From Anoxybacter fermentans (GTDB lineage: Bacteria; Bacillota; Halanaerobiia; DY22613): DNA of 64,000 nt. A program made the position numbers and the translations under genes. The notes under the pieces were generated by a model, which ran no database searches, was not told the DNA's origin, and saw only the letters and a list, made by a program, of their open reading frames with translations. The stretch lies in assembly GCF_003991135.1 (NCBI RefSeq), contig NZ_CP016379.1, forward strand, positions 1,550,001 to 1,614,000, in the 5' to 3' direction. How positions within the stretch are numbered: position 1 is the stretch's first letter; the number at the start of each line of letters is the position of its first letter. Below, in pieces: positions 7,962 through 17,450 of this stretch.

Positions 7962-10134
7962 TGACTACCTGCACTCCTTTCATTTCCCGGGCAATATTCT
8001 CAGGATATTCAATACGATAGTGGTAAATTCCGGTTAAAACTTTGGTAAAACTAGTAGCAATCTTATCCAAATCCTTTAAAGTAAGGTCACATTCATCTAA
8101 CTGTCCTTCTTCAAGTTTTTTACGAATTAATTCTCTGACTAGACCTTCAATTCTGTTATGATTTGAACGATTAAATCCCTTCGACCGGACAGCAGCTTCG
8201 GTAATATCTGCCAACATTATCAAAGCTGCTTCCCTGGTCTGGGGTTTTGGACCCTCATATCTAAACTCGTCTTCGTTGACATTTTCATATTTCTCATCTT
8301 TTAATGCTTCCTGATAGAAAAATGAAATCAAATTAGTTCCATGATGCTGTTGGATGATATCAATTATTGGTTTTGGTAATTTATATTTTTTTGCCATCTC
8401 AACTCCATCTTTAACATGTGATTTAATAATCAAAGTACTCAATCCCGGTGATAACTTATCATGGGGATTTTCACCACCGAATTGATTATCACTAAAAAAA
8501 TAAGGTCTTTTTATCTTCCCAATATCATGATAATATGCGCCAACCCGGGCCAGCAAAGAATCGGCCCCCACTTTATCTGCCGCAGCCTCTACCAGATTTC
8601 CTACCAGAATACTATGATGATAAGTGCCCGGTGCTTCCATTAATAATTTTTTCAAAAGGGGTTGATTAGGATTAGCTAATTCCAGAAGCTTAACTGCTGA
8701 GGTAATTCCAAAAACATTTTCCAGATAAGGTAATAAACCATTAGTCATAATTGCAGCTAATATACCATTTATTATGCCCCAACTAGTAAATTTTAAAACC
8801 TCAACCCAATTTAACGGTTGGGTCAAACTATATGCAAAAATCGTCAATGCAGCAGCTCCGCTGACAAAGAAACCAGCCCGAACCAGATCAGAGCGTTGAC
8901 TTACTTCCGAAACGCTGAAGACCCCTGTTATACCGCTAACCAACAAAACAGCCCCGACAGAAGCATCTCCTCCGGTAATAATAACAATCAAAAAACTGAG
9001 TACAGTTGTAAATACAATTGCTATCATTGAATCGAGAAGTATAGAAATCAAAATGGAAACGGCTGCAATTGGTACCAGATATCCGGTATTACTTAACCTG
9101 AAGAGAGTAAATAACTTCGCAATTATAAGGATTAAAATTGAAAGTAATCCCAATAAAAGAAGGGAATTCTCATCCTTAAATAATTTGGGATGATACTGAT
9201 ATAAATAGTATATGGTTACTGCCATTAAAATGAAAATAATAACAATCAACCCACTTATGGTTCGAAAGTTAATCTGAGGTCGCCTAAGTCCTAATGCTTC
9301 TAAAATAGCAATATCCTCTTCTGTAACCACATTACCAGAGCGAATGATAATCTCACCCTGCTTTATTGTTCTTTCCACCGGTGCTACTTTTGCCATAGCT
9401 TCTTCCTGTCGACGGCGGGTCTCTTCAACATCCAGCACAAGGTTAGGCTGAACCACCTGGTCAGCAATAGTAGTAAGCAATCCTTTAATAGGAGTAGAAT
9501 AATTGGTATTTTCAATATTCATGGCAATCTTTGTCTTAATATTCTCTAGATAGGATGGTTGAATCCCTTTATCCAGATAGCTTAAAATAAGTTCTTTCAA
9601 ATATTTTTCCAGATTATCCAATGTTTCAGGATCCTGTTTTAAGGCCAGTTCTATCTCTTCAGGTGAAATCTCAAAGTCCACTTCCCGCTGAATCATCTTT
9701 ACCTTCTCTTCAAAGGTCAAAGGGGATACATCTCCAGAAATTTGACTGATTTCATTTGGAGGTATTTCAAGTTCTTGATATTTGCGGATTATATTAAAAA
9801 ATCCCCTAATATCATTCTGAACCTTTCGGCTAATTGCCGGATCGGTTCTCCATACTTTTATAACTTCCTCTGCTGCTTTCTGCTTCATCTCTTGAGTTTT
9901 CTTTTTATCCACATAAGTGGTTGTAATAGGTGCTACTATATCCTGCCTTGCCACCTCTCCTACTTCCAATTTAACAGCATTGGGGATAAAATCAATGGTC
10001 ATTATTAAAGTAATACTTAAGAAAATTCCTAAAGCCAGGACACTCCGCCGAATTTTTGAGTTTTGAATGACTTCAGAAGCAAAAATACGTTTAAAACTTT
10101 TTTTTAAATCGAGCAAAAATGACATCCTTCTCAT
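7942..10134 (-). CDS. pgpH: 7TM-HD cyclic-di-AMP phosphodiesterase PgpH (YqfF)
   Basis: A 730-residue membrane protein. One N-terminal membrane helix (about 30-48) is followed by an extracellular domain (about 50-285), seven membrane segments (about 290-480) and a cytoplasmic HD domain with HHSILVGNL, YYHDIGKIKRPYFF, QQHHGTNLISFF and MLADITEAAVRS. The HD signature and layout match PgpH, which degrades c-di-AMP. The start codon overlaps the phoH stop as ATGA. The order phoH-pgpH-ybeY is conserved. Confidence 0.93.
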   Translation of the reverse strand: MRRMSFLLDLKKSFKRIFASEVIQNSKIRRSVLALGIFLSITLIMTIDFIPNAVKLEVGEVARQDIVAPITTTYVDKKKTQEMKQKAAEEVIKVWRTDPAISRKVQNDIRGFFNIIRKYQELEIPPNEISQISGDVSPLTFEEKVKMIQREVDFEISPEEIELALKQDPETLDNLEKYLKELILSYLDKGIQPSYLENIKTKIAMNIENTNYSTPIKGLLTTIADQVVQPNLVLDVEETRRRQEEAMAKVAPVERTIKQGEIIIRSGNVVTEEDIAILEALGLRRPQINFRTISGLIVIIFILMAVTIYYLYQYHPKLFKDENSLLLLGLLSILILIIAKLFTLFRLSNTGYLVPIAAVSILISILLDSMIAIVFTTVLSFLIVIITGGDASVGAVLLVSGITGVFSVSEVSQRSDLVRAGFFVSGAAALTIFAYSLTQPLNWVEVLKFTSWGIINGILAAIMTNGLLPYLENVFGITSAVKLLELANPNQPLLKKLLMEAPGTYHHSILVGNLVEAAADKVGADSLLARVGAYYHDIGKIKRPYFFSDNQFGGENPHDKLSPGLSTLIIKSHVKDGVEMAKKYKLPKPIIDIIQQHHGTNLISFFYQEALKDEKYENVNEDEFRYEGPKPQTREAALIMLADITEAAVRSKGFNRSNHNRIEGLVRELIRKKLEEGQLDECDLTLKDLDKIATSFTKVLTGIYHYRIEYPENIAREMKGVQVVNGDSHK

Positions 10135-11114
10135 CTCCCATTTTGCTTACTCTTTTTTGCTCTCTTTTCATATTCTTCGTAAGCATTTAAAATTTCTTGA
10201 ACTAATCTATGGCGAACCACATCCTGACCGGTTAAATAAACAAATTCTATTCCACTAATATTTTTCAGGATATTTTGAACCAAAGCCAGTCCAGATTTTT
10301 TATGTCGTGGCAAATCTATCTGTGTAATATCTCCGGTCACAACAGCTTTGGAATGATATCCCAATCTGGTCAAAAACATTTTCATCTGTTCAGGAGTGGT
10401 ATTCTGTGCTTCATCCATAATTACAAAACAATCGTCTAAAGTTCGCCCCCGCATATAAGCAAGGGGAGCAACTTCAATTATATCTTTATCCAGATACTGC
10501 TGTACTTTTTCAGAACCTAAAATATCATATAATGCATCATAAAGTGGTCTTAAATATGGATCTACCTTTCTCTGCAAATCTCCCGGCAAAAATCCCAGCC
10601 GCTCACCTGCTTCAATAGCAGGTCTGGTTAAAATAATCCGGCTTACCCTCCTGTTTAAAAGAGCATTAACAGCCATAACCATAGCCAGATAGGTCTTACC
10701 TGTACCCGCAGGGCCAATACCAAAAACAATATCATTCTTCCTAATAGCATCTACATACCGCTTCTGGCCCTTAGTTTTAGGTCTTATCTTCTTACCCCGA
10801 TAAGTAACCTGTATAATATCATCATGCAGGTCACTTAATTTAGCATCTTCCTCTTTTTGATAAATTTGAATAGCATATCTTAAATCTCCTTCTGTAAGAT
10901 AGTTTCCTTTTTCTATAATATCACTCAATTCTTTTAAAAGCCTATGCACTGTCTCGACTTCTTTAATATCATCACCCATGATAACAATTTGATTTCCTCT
11001 AGCTGCTAATCTTACATCAAAAGCATCTTCAATCATCAGTAAGTTTCGATCATTTTGGCCAAAAAGTTGTAAAGCATCTTCATTGCTATCAATCAGAAAT
11101 AAGCGTTGAATCAA
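10131..11114 (-). CDS. phoH: PhoH family ATPase
   Basis: A 327-residue protein with an N-terminal KH-like segment and a PhoH ATPase core: RGKKIRPKTKGQKRYVDAI, Walker A GPAGTGKTYLA (about 135-145) and Walker B VIMDEAQNTTPEQMKMFLTR. The cellular role is unclear; it often sits beside ybeY and may act on RNA. It starts with TTG at 11114 behind GGAGGAAGGA. It directly follows yqfD and overlaps pgpH by 4 bases. Confidence 0.92.
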   Translation of the reverse strand: MIQRLFLIDSNEDALQLFGQNDRNLLMIEDAFDVRLAARGNQIVIMGDDIKEVETVHRLLKELSDIIEKGNYLTEGDLRYAIQIYQKEEDAKLSDLHDDIIQVTYRGKKIRPKTKGQKRYVDAIRKNDIVFGIGPAGTGKTYLAMVMAVNALLNRRVSRIILTRPAIEAGERLGFLPGDLQRKVDPYLRPLYDALYDILGSEKVQQYLDKDIIEVAPLAYMRGRTLDDCFVIMDEAQNTTPEQMKMFLTRLGYHSKAVVTGDITQIDLPRHKKSGLALVQNILKNISGIEFVYLTGQDVVRHRLVQEILNAYEEYEKRAKKSKQNGR

Positions 11115-12356
11115 TTATCCTTCCTCCTTCACTTCCCTGGATAAAGGTTTTGCAATATCTTCTTCAACTTCCAGAAGTACCTTTACCCTTACTATATTAT
11201 TTTCCTTCTTACCATCGTCTATTATAAATGATTTTGACTGAATAATTATAGCATCTGATGAAAGAGAATTCAATATTGACCTTAACGCTTCATCTTTAGC
11301 TAAAAAGATAGCAGTATCCCGGGTACGTTTTTCTTTATAGATTACCGTTTCTATATATTCTTCCTTAATTATTTCGATAGGAAGGGTCATATTCCTCCAT
11401 AAAGAGAATGATTTAACCCTTTTTTCAACTTGATAATGTTGATAATTTATCTTCCGCGGCCCCGAAAGATGAAAAATTTTAGAACCAATCTTCAGTTGAA
11501 CAATTTTTTCCCGTTTACCGGTCGGCCATTCTTCCACTACCGTTATAGGAGCTTCTCCATATCCTTCATACCAGACCCGTGCTTTAACAATTCCCCTGGC
11601 TGATTCAGGTTCTTCATCAGCAGGTGGTAAATAAGGCGGCAAATTTCCCTCATAATCAGGTTCAGCAAAGGTCTCATACCTATTAGCCGCTTTAATCAAA
11701 AGTTGACCTGCTTTAACCGTATCCCCTTCTTTGACAACCGGTTTTCCATGAAGAACAATTAACTGGGTAATAACTCCTGAGCGAGCAGCAATGATATCAG
11801 TCAGACTCTCTTTCTTGATTAATTTTTTCTCCACAATCTTTATTTGTAATTTGGTTCCCTGTAAAGAAGCATCAACCCAAGAAATTTCCTTCAAATCTAT
11901 TAATATAGTCCTTTCAAGACGGCTTAAATTCACATGATTTAATAACATTCCCCGTCTGATTCCGGATTTTAAAATCAATTTTTTTATTTCTTCTGTAGTA
12001 ACCCGTTTATTCCCCTCAATTTCAATAAACCATAGAAAAGAAGAAAACGCTTTGAGCAAAATAAAAAAAAACAATATTCCAATGATCATAGCTTTCCGAC
12101 GTCCGATCCGAAACTTGATAAAAGGCAGTCCCTTTTTTTTATAAATCCGTGCTGTACATTTACGATACCTGATCAATGGACGCAGACGATAATAATCCCC
12201 AGCATTCATTTTAAAGCGGAAACCATGCGTAATCCTCCGAATATCCCAGAGTTCAATGCCAAAATTACTCATTTTATTTAACAACCTCTCTAAAGCATTT
12301 CCTTTAAGTTCCACCACCACATAACCTTTAATATAGCGCCAGATAGCTTTAATCAC
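11115..12356 (-). CDS. yqfD: Sporulation protein YqfD
   Basis: A 413-residue membrane protein of the YqfD family (spore-coat/sporulation associated). One clear membrane segment lies at about residues 90-110, followed by motifs such as EIEGNKRVTTEEIKKLI and KEISWVDASLQGTKLQIKIVEKK, a POTRA-like stretch. A typical C-terminal region has AKDEALRSIL. The GTG start overlaps the yqfC stop (GTGA). The pair yqfC-yqfD ahead of phoH is the conserved spore-former arrangement. The exact function is unknown. Confidence 0.9.
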   Translation of the reverse strand: MIKAIWRYIKGYVVVELKGNALERLLNKMSNFGIELWDIRRITHGFRFKMNAGDYYRLRPLIRYRKCTARIYKKKGLPFIKFRIGRRKAMIIGILFFFILLKAFSSFLWFIEIEGNKRVTTEEIKKLILKSGIRRGMLLNHVNLSRLERTILIDLKEISWVDASLQGTKLQIKIVEKKLIKKESLTDIIAARSGVITQLIVLHGKPVVKEGDTVKAGQLLIKAANRYETFAEPDYEGNLPPYLPPADEEPESARGIVKARVWYEGYGEAPITVVEEWPTGKREKIVQLKIGSKIFHLSGPRKINYQHYQVEKRVKSFSLWRNMTLPIEIIKEEYIETVIYKEKRTRDTAIFLAKDEALRSILNSLSSDAIIIQSKSFIIDDGKKENNIVRVKVLLEVEEDIAKPLSREVKEEG

Positions 12357-12643
12357 GCTTGAATCACCTCTTCACCTAAAGACAAACCGGTGATCTCACC
12401 TCTTATTTGAATCTCTTCATCGGAAATACTCTCAATCACTAAATTTCGCCCGATAAGTAGTATTTCTCCTTTTTGCAATCGAATACGGATCCGTTCACGA
12501 CCATATTCTAAAACTCCCCGATGATTCTCCAGAATAAGAGATTTGCCTCCCACCATCATTATCAAAGGTAATTTAAGTATTACTTCCGGTGGAAGGCCAA
12601 AAGTATTTATGAAGCGATCTGTAAAACGCTTTTTAATTCCCAT
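12353..12643 (-). CDS. yqfC: Sporulation protein YqfC (YabP family)
   Basis: A 96-residue protein of the YabP/YqfC family. ESISDEEIQIRGEITGL at the C-terminus and the LENHRGVLEYGRERIRI core are typical. It is expressed in the mother cell under sigma-E in Bacillus; its role is unclear. The ATG follows GGGGGAAAGTACT. The stop overlaps the GTG start of yqfD. Confidence 0.88.
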   Translation of the reverse strand: MGIKKRFTDRFINTFGLPPEVILKLPLIMMVGGKSLILENHRGVLEYGRERIRIRLQKGEILLIGRNLVIESISDEEIQIRGEITGLSLGEEVIQA

Positions 12644-12715
12644 AGTACTTTCCCCCTTTGCTACTACTATTAACTCTATGCGGGGGAGAAGTAAATAATT
12701 CTAAAAGCCTGTAAG

Positions 12716-13429
12716 TTAGTCTGTGGGATTATTAATCGATTGAAAGTTATCACTTTTTAAGTCAATGTATAATTTTCCGTCAGTTCCTAATTGAGCTAAA
12801 TTGACTTCTTCAACACTATTTACCTGCTGTGCCCTTAATTGATCTTTTAACCACTGGACATCTAAATTATTTTGTTCTAAATTCTGGTATATAATTTTTC
12901 CATCAATTATCAATTCCGTTGGAAGTCCCTCATACTTAGTATCAAGATTAAGATCTTTCGGTGTAACAGGTCGATTTTGACTTTTGGGTAAAACACTAAT
13001 CTTCCCATCTGTCTCCATTAGAGCAAATTCTACATCTGAAACTTTAAAAATATTTTTTTCTCTAAGCTGTTTCATTAAATCATCCAAAGTCAGGCGCAAT
13101 TTACTTAAATTTTCTTCTAAAATCTTGCCATTTTGAATCAAAAGAGTCGGTTCACCTTCGATAATCTTTCTTCCTTTTCTGAATTTTAGTGAAATGAAAC
13201 TCAATGATAAAGAATAAACTGTCCATAGAAATAATGCAAGAAAGATTGGCCCTGGATTACTTTTTAGATCAATCGTCAATGCAGCTGCTAAAGTACCAAT
13301 AGTAATTCCAATAATATAATCAAAATAGGTTAGATTTGAGATCAATTTTTTAGCCAATACCCTGGTAAAGAAAAATAATATAATAAATGAAAAAGTTGCT
13401 CTTAAAAAAACTTCTGAATAAGCAGACAT
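12716..13429 (-). CDS. DUF421 (YetF/YcaP-like) membrane protein, paralogue 1
   Basis: A 237-residue protein with three N-terminal membrane helices (about 7-27, 38-52, 60-80) and a cytoplasmic DUF421 domain: IEGEPTLLIQNGKI, LRLTLDDLMKQLREKNIF, VEFALMETDGKISVLPKS and YEGLPTELIIDGKI. Some homologues affect spore germination, but the function here is unknown. It lies 32 bases after a close paralogue on the same strand, which suggests tandem duplication. It has a second DUF421-like repeat, WLKDQLRAQQVNSVEEVNLAQL, near the end. Confidence 0.85.
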   Translation of the reverse strand: MSAYSEVFLRATFSFIILFFFTRVLAKKLISNLTYFDYIIGITIGTLAAALTIDLKSNPGPIFLALFLWTVYSLSLSFISLKFRKGRKIIEGEPTLLIQNGKILEENLSKLRLTLDDLMKQLREKNIFKVSDVEFALMETDGKISVLPKSQNRPVTPKDLNLDTKYEGLPTELIIDGKIIYQNLEQNNLDVQWLKDQLRAQQVNSVEEVNLAQLGTDGKLYIDLKSDNFQSINNPTD

Positions 13430-13461
13430 AATTTATGGCTTTTACCCTCCTTTTTCACTTT

Positions 13462-14145
13462 TTATTTCTGTTCTTTAGTGGCAAAGAAAAGCTCACCTTT
13501 TGTATTCAAACTGGCAAAAACCACATCTTCCACAGATTGAACTCCCTGTTTTCGTAACTGATCACGGAGCCACTCTTCAGTTAGATTAATCTCTAACAGA
13601 TTTTTATGATTGATCTTGCCATCCATAATCAACGGAGTCGGCAACCCCTCATAAGAAGTTGGAATTCCCAAATCTTCTGGAGTAACAGGTCGTTTCTGGC
13701 TTTTAGGCATCACACTTAGTTGACCGGAAGTCTCAAGAATTGCAAATTCTACATCACTAATATCAAAAATATTTTTTTTCCTCAGGCTTTCTAAAATGTC
13801 ATTAATATTGCATCGGGCCTTTTTCATCTCTTTTGTCTGTATCTTACCATTTTTAATAAGAATAGATGGTGAACCATTTATCCATCTACGAATAGTCTCA
13901 TTCTTCAGTGTCAAATAAGATAAGAGAATCTGTAAGATTACCAGAATAACTATGGGAAGAATTCCATTGATAATGGGAATTGATTCGTCTTCCATTGGAA
14001 TTGCTGCCAATTCAGCAATCATAATGGCAACTACAAAATCAAAAGGAGAAAGCTGACCCAATTCCCGTTTTCCCATAATTCTGATCATAACAAGTAAAAG
14101 AAAATACAAAAAGAAAGTACGGAAAATGATGATTAAAAATTTCAT
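13462..14145 (-). CDS. DUF421 (YetF/YcaP-like) membrane protein, paralogue 2
   Basis: A 227-residue paralogue of the preceding gene product with the same layout: three N-terminal membrane helices with RIMGKRELGQLSPFDFVV, then the DUF421 domain (INGSPSILIKNGKI, LRKKNIFDISDVEFAIL, SVMPKSQKRPVTPEDL, YEGLPTPLIMDGKI). RKRELGQ-type loops are well kept, so it is probably functional. Ribosome site AAAAGGAGG. It is the first gene of the pair; upstream lie a gene remnant and LPE copy B. Confidence 0.86.
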   Translation of the reverse strand: MKFLIIIFRTFFLYFLLLVMIRIMGKRELGQLSPFDFVVAIMIAELAAIPMEDESIPIINGILPIVILVILQILLSYLTLKNETIRRWINGSPSILIKNGKIQTKEMKKARCNINDILESLRKKNIFDISDVEFAILETSGQLSVMPKSQKRPVTPEDLGIPTSYEGLPTPLIMDGKINHKNLLEINLTEEWLRDQLRKQGVQSVEDVVFASLNTKGELFFATKEQK

Positions 14146-14180
14146 TTATTTTTTCCTCCTTTTACTGTTTAAGCCTCAAA

Positions 14181-14317
14181 TTATAAACACTGCAGGTAAT
14201 CTTTTGTCACTTTCACCACCATACCTGTAATATTTCCTGTAGCAAAAAGTACTACACTTCTAATGAGTAATCTCCCTTCATCCTCAGGATTACCGTATTT
14301 TTTGTAGAATCCAAGAA
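14181..14317 (-). pseudogene. Remnant of a small gene cut by LPE copy B
   Basis: A minus-strand frame of about 45 codons ends with TAA at 14181-14183 and runs upstream straight into the LPE copy B boundary at 14317. It reads ILGFYKKYGNPEDEG, then RLLIRSVVLFATGNITGMV and TKDYLQCL, which looks protein-like but is not recognised. If copy B and one AGAA repeat are removed, the frame continues about ten more codons (LLFLEKLI) before a stop. No start codon or ribosome site is seen, so this is probably a decayed gene. Confidence 0.35.
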
Positions 14318-14540
14318 TGATTTTACTGCAAAAAGCTAATTTTTCACTTCAAAAGAAATTTTTCGAACCATCTAAAGTTCGATTTCAGTCGAAATAAGGC
14401 ACACTAATCAATGAGCCCTCCTGGCCCTTGATTAGTTCATCACATCCTCATATGAGGCCTTATTTCGACTGAAATCTCACTAAGATTGTTTAACGAAAAA
14501 TTTCTATGTCGCTCAAAATTAGCTTTTTGCAGTTTAATCA
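14318..14540 (+). repeat. LPE palindromic element, copy B (long class)
   Basis: 223 bp, from TGATTTTACTGC to GCAGTTTAATCA, flanked on both sides by the 4-bp direct repeat AGAA. The inner stem TTTCAGTCGAAATAAGGC pairs perfectly with GCCTTATTTCGACTGAAA. Between these are two hairpins, built from CTAATCAA/TTGATTAG and from TCATCACA/TCATATGAG. Confidence 0.93.
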
Positions 14541-14585
14541 AGAATTAGTTTTTCTAAAAAGAGAAGTTTTTACTCTACCAGGATT

Positions 14586-14613
14586 AAAAAAAAACCCCAA
14601 GGAATATGGGGTA
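14586..14613 (-). terminator. Terminator of the sigma-nfeD-floA operon
   Basis: On the minus strand CCCC, a 9-base loop and GGGG are followed by nine T residues, downstream of the last gene of the operon (14662). Confidence 0.75.
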
Positions 14614-14661
14614 AATCACATTAAAAATTTTCTATACCATTGTTGCCGATTATTTTAAAAA

Positions 14662-15105
14662 TTAGATGTCCTGTTCCAGATAAACAGGTCGATATGGGCG
14701 TCTGGCCCTTGGTGGTTTAAGAATTTCTGCCATAATAATTCCCTGTAAAAGGTTTTCAGGTGTCATCTCCAGCATTAAGTTTAATTCCCTTCTAACAGGT
14801 TTTTGATCATAAACATCTATTTCTATAATTCTTTCTTCAACACCATCATAGTCTTTCCATACCTCTATCACTTTCTCCGTTTCAGAATCGGTTTCAATAG
14901 AGTTTGCTGTATTAACTAATTCTTCTTTTTTATCCAGTACAGATTCAATTGAAATAGGTGGGTTCATCTGCTCCTTTGCAAGATCAAAATCAGTCCTGGA
15001 TAGGGGATTATGACGCCGACTCTCTTTTTCCATATTTTTTAAACGACTAATTATAGTACTGCCAATAACAATGAGAATATATATCAGAAAAATGGAAATA
15101 TTCAT
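14662..15105 (-). CDS. Conserved small membrane-anchored protein after floA (unrecognised)
   Basis: A 147-residue protein not recognised as a named family. It has an N-terminal membrane segment (residues 2-19), then a polar, charged, probably flexible region (about 25-100) and a conserved-looking tail, ELNLMLEMTPENLLQGIIMAEIL, ending in a basic-proline stretch (KPPRARRPYRP). It starts 13 bases after the floA stop with a good ribosome site (GGAGTGG), so it is likely the last gene of the ECF sigma-nfeD-floA operon and may work with flotillin membrane domains. This function is inferred from position only. Confidence 0.65.
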   Translation of the reverse strand: MNISIFLIYILIVIGSTIISRLKNMEKESRRHNPLSRTDFDLAKEQMNPPISIESVLDKKEELVNTANSIETDSETEKVIEVWKDYDGVEERIIEIDVYDQKPVRRELNLMLEMTPENLLQGIIMAEILKPPRARRPYRPVYLEQDI

Positions 15106-15118
15106 CTATACCACTCCA

Positions 15119-16135
15119 TTATTCTTTATTCTGTTCTTCATTCTTCATCTCTGGAGTCCTGAAAGCATTAGTATTACCGATCTTAGAGATACTTTCCCTC
15201 ATCCGGGTATCTGACTGAATATTTTGCATCATCATATAATCCATAACACCTATTTTACCACTGCGTAAAGCTTCTGCTATAGCTTTCGGTACTTCAGCCT
15301 CAGCTTCTACTACTTTAGCCCTCATCTCCTGAACCTTAGCTTTCATCTCCTGTTCATAAGCAACAGCCATAGCACGGCGCTCTTCAGCCTTTGCCTGTGC
15401 AATCTCTTTATCAGCCTCAGCCTGGTCAATCTGCAACTGGGCACCGATATTCTTACCTACATCTACATCAGCTATATCAATGGAGAGAATCTCAAAAGCA
15501 GTACCTGAATCAAGACCTTTATCCAATACAACCTTGGAAATTAAATCAGGATTTTCTAATACTTTCTTGTGATCATCGGCCGAACCGACGGTAGTCACAA
15601 TACCTTCACCAATCCTGGCAAGAACTGTCTCTTCACCGGCCCCTCCTACCAGTCGCTCAATGTTGGCCCGGACAGTTACTCTAGCAGTAACCATAACCTG
15701 AATACCATCCCGGGCTACTGCAGTAACGACAGGAGTCTGAATAACCTTTGGATTAACACTCATCTGTACCGCTTCTAACACATTCCGACCAGCCAGATCA
15801 ATAGCAGCTGCCCCTTCAAAACTAAGCGGTATCCTGGCCCGTTGTGCCGCAATCAGAGCATCTACTACCCTGTCAACATTTCCGCCTGCCAGATAATGAG
15901 ACTCCAGTTGATCACTGGTTAGAGATATTCCAGCTTTATGGGATTTAATCATGGGAGCTACAATTTTTACAGGTGGAACTCGTCGTAAACGCATTCCGAT
16001 TAACTGAAAAATTCCCACTTTTACTCCTGAAGCCAGTGCCGAAATCCAGAGTCCAACAGGAATGAAGTAAAAGAAGAGCATAATAAAGAAAATAACAAAT
16101 ACACTTATAAATACAGGAATAAGCATTATATACAA
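15119..16135 (-). CDS. floA: Flotillin-like protein FloA
   Basis: A 338-residue flotillin-like protein (YqfA/FloA) that scaffolds ordered membrane domains. A membrane hairpin region lies at residues 5-30. The SPFH-type core includes [42 protein letters not shown] and [22 protein letters not shown] long Ala/Glu-rich coiled coil (about 220-295) precedes the end [19 protein letters not shown]. Length matches the family. It follows nfeD by 25 bases; in B. subtilis the same pair is controlled by sigma-W. Confidence 0.95.
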   Translation of the reverse strand: MYIMLIPVFISVFVIFFIMLFFYFIPVGLWISALASGVKVGIFQLIGMRLRRVPPVKIVAPMIKSHKAGISLTSDQLESHYLAGGNVDRVVDALIAAQRARIPLSFEGAAAIDLAGRNVLEAVQMSVNPKVIQTPVVTAVARDGIQVMVTARVTVRANIERLVGGAGEETVLARIGEGIVTTVGSADDHKKVLENPDLISKVVLDKGLDSGTAFEILSIDIADVDVGKNIGAQLQIDQAEADKEIAQAKAEERRAMAVAYEQEMKAKVQEMRAKVVEAEAEVPKAIAEALRSGKIGVMDYMMMQNIQSDTRMRESISKIGNTNAFRTPEMKNEEQNKE

Positions 16136-16160
16136 CTCCTTTCTTTAATTTATGGTAATC

Positions 16161-17450
16161 TTATATTTCTCTTACAATAACCTTTGTTCCTTCAACTTTT
16201 ATAACTTTTATTCTACTTCCTTTCGGAATATAACTGCTCTGAGAGATTACATCCACCCGTTCACCATCAATAAGAGCTGTACCAGCTGGATGTAGTGGAG
16301 TTAAAGCCTCACCTTCTTTGTCAATAAGTGTTTTTCGTTGACCCGGCACCAGATAACCATCTTCTTTCGTCTGAGCAGCATTTAAAGCAATTTTATTCCA
16401 TATTCTGGTGTTTCCAAAATATCGAATCAGAAAAACAAATGTTATTAGAGCAAGAATCAAGGCAATTGAGATCGCATATACCCCTAAAACTGCATTTTCA
16501 AAGGTCAAAAATAAGCTTGCAACAACCAAAACAATCCCTGTCAATCCTGTAATACCAAAGCCAGGAACAACGAAAAATTCCAGACCTAATAAAATCATTC
16601 CGGCCAAAAAGAGAAGAATTAAACCCCAGTTGGTATTACCCACCAATAAATTTCCACTAAAAAAGAGAGCCAATGAGAGTATTCCGATTGTACCTCCCAC
16701 TCCCCAACCTAAAGTCACTGCCTCAACAACTAATCCTATAAATCCGATAATAATAAGAAGTGAACTAATATAAGAATTGGTGATAATTCGGGCAAATTGA
16801 TCACTAAGAGATGGTTCTATAACTTTAACAACCCCTCCTTCCGCTTCGATTTCAGGTAAAATCTCTTCTACAGTATTTAATCTTTTATCTGCCATCCCAA
16901 GTTCTACGGCTTCAGTTGCCGTCAAAGTCAATAATTTACCTCTTTCAATAACCCCTTCTATCTCAATATCTGCATCTACCATAGCAGCTGCAATATCCGG
17001 ATTACGGCCTTTTCTTTCCGCAGTTGCTTTAAATTCTTTTCGAAAAGCAGATATATATTTTTCTTCTTTAGGCCTGGTCTCAGCAGCACCAATGCTGCTT
17101 CCAGGTGTCATGTAAATCCGATCACAGGCTAAAGTAATCAATGCACCTGCTGACCAGGCCCGGTCTTTGACAAGCGCCACTGTTAAAAGAGGTGCATCAA
17201 TAATCAGATCACGAATTTCTGTTGCCGACTTCACCAATCCCCCAAATGTACTGATTTGAAAGATAATTGCTTTAGCTCCATCTCTTTCAGCATTTTTGAT
17301 ACTTTTTTCAATAAATCTGGTAAGACCGGGATCAATATCCCCTTCCACTTTTACAAGATAAATAAGATCAGAAGGAGCCCCTTTAAGTATTGGAGTGACA
17401 GAAAATAAAAAGATCAGCAGAATAATAATAAGTCGCCTATATTTATTCAT
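16161..17450 (-). CDS. NfeD-type membrane-bound serine protease
   Basis: A 429-residue long-form NfeD protein. A signal peptide (about 5-24) precedes a ClpP-like protease domain with SAGALITLACDRIYM carrying the likely catalytic Ser, and GKLLTLTATEAVELGMAD. Four to five membrane segments (about 225-345) follow, then a C-terminal OB-fold NfeD domain (GKEGEALTPLHPAGTALIDGERV type, here KEGEALTPLHPAGTALIDG). Long NfeD proteins pair with flotillins and may cleave membrane partners. It overlaps the end of the anti-sigma gene by 8 bases. Confidence 0.92.
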   Translation of the reverse strand: MNKYRRLIIILLIFLFSVTPILKGAPSDLIYLVKVEGDIDPGLTRFIEKSIKNAERDGAKAIIFQISTFGGLVKSATEIRDLIIDAPLLTVALVKDRAWSAGALITLACDRIYMTPGSSIGAAETRPKEEKYISAFRKEFKATAERKGRNPDIAAAMVDADIEIEGVIERGKLLTLTATEAVELGMADKRLNTVEEILPEIEAEGGVVKVIEPSLSDQFARIITNSYISSLLIIIGFIGLVVEAVTLGWGVGGTIGILSLALFFSGNLLVGNTNWGLILLFLAGMILLGLEFFVVPGFGITGLTGIVLVVASLFLTFENAVLGVYAISIALILALITFVFLIRYFGNTRIWNKIALNAAQTKEDGYLVPGQRKTLIDKEGEALTPLHPAGTALIDGERVDVISQSSYIPKGSRIKVIKVEGTKVIVREI

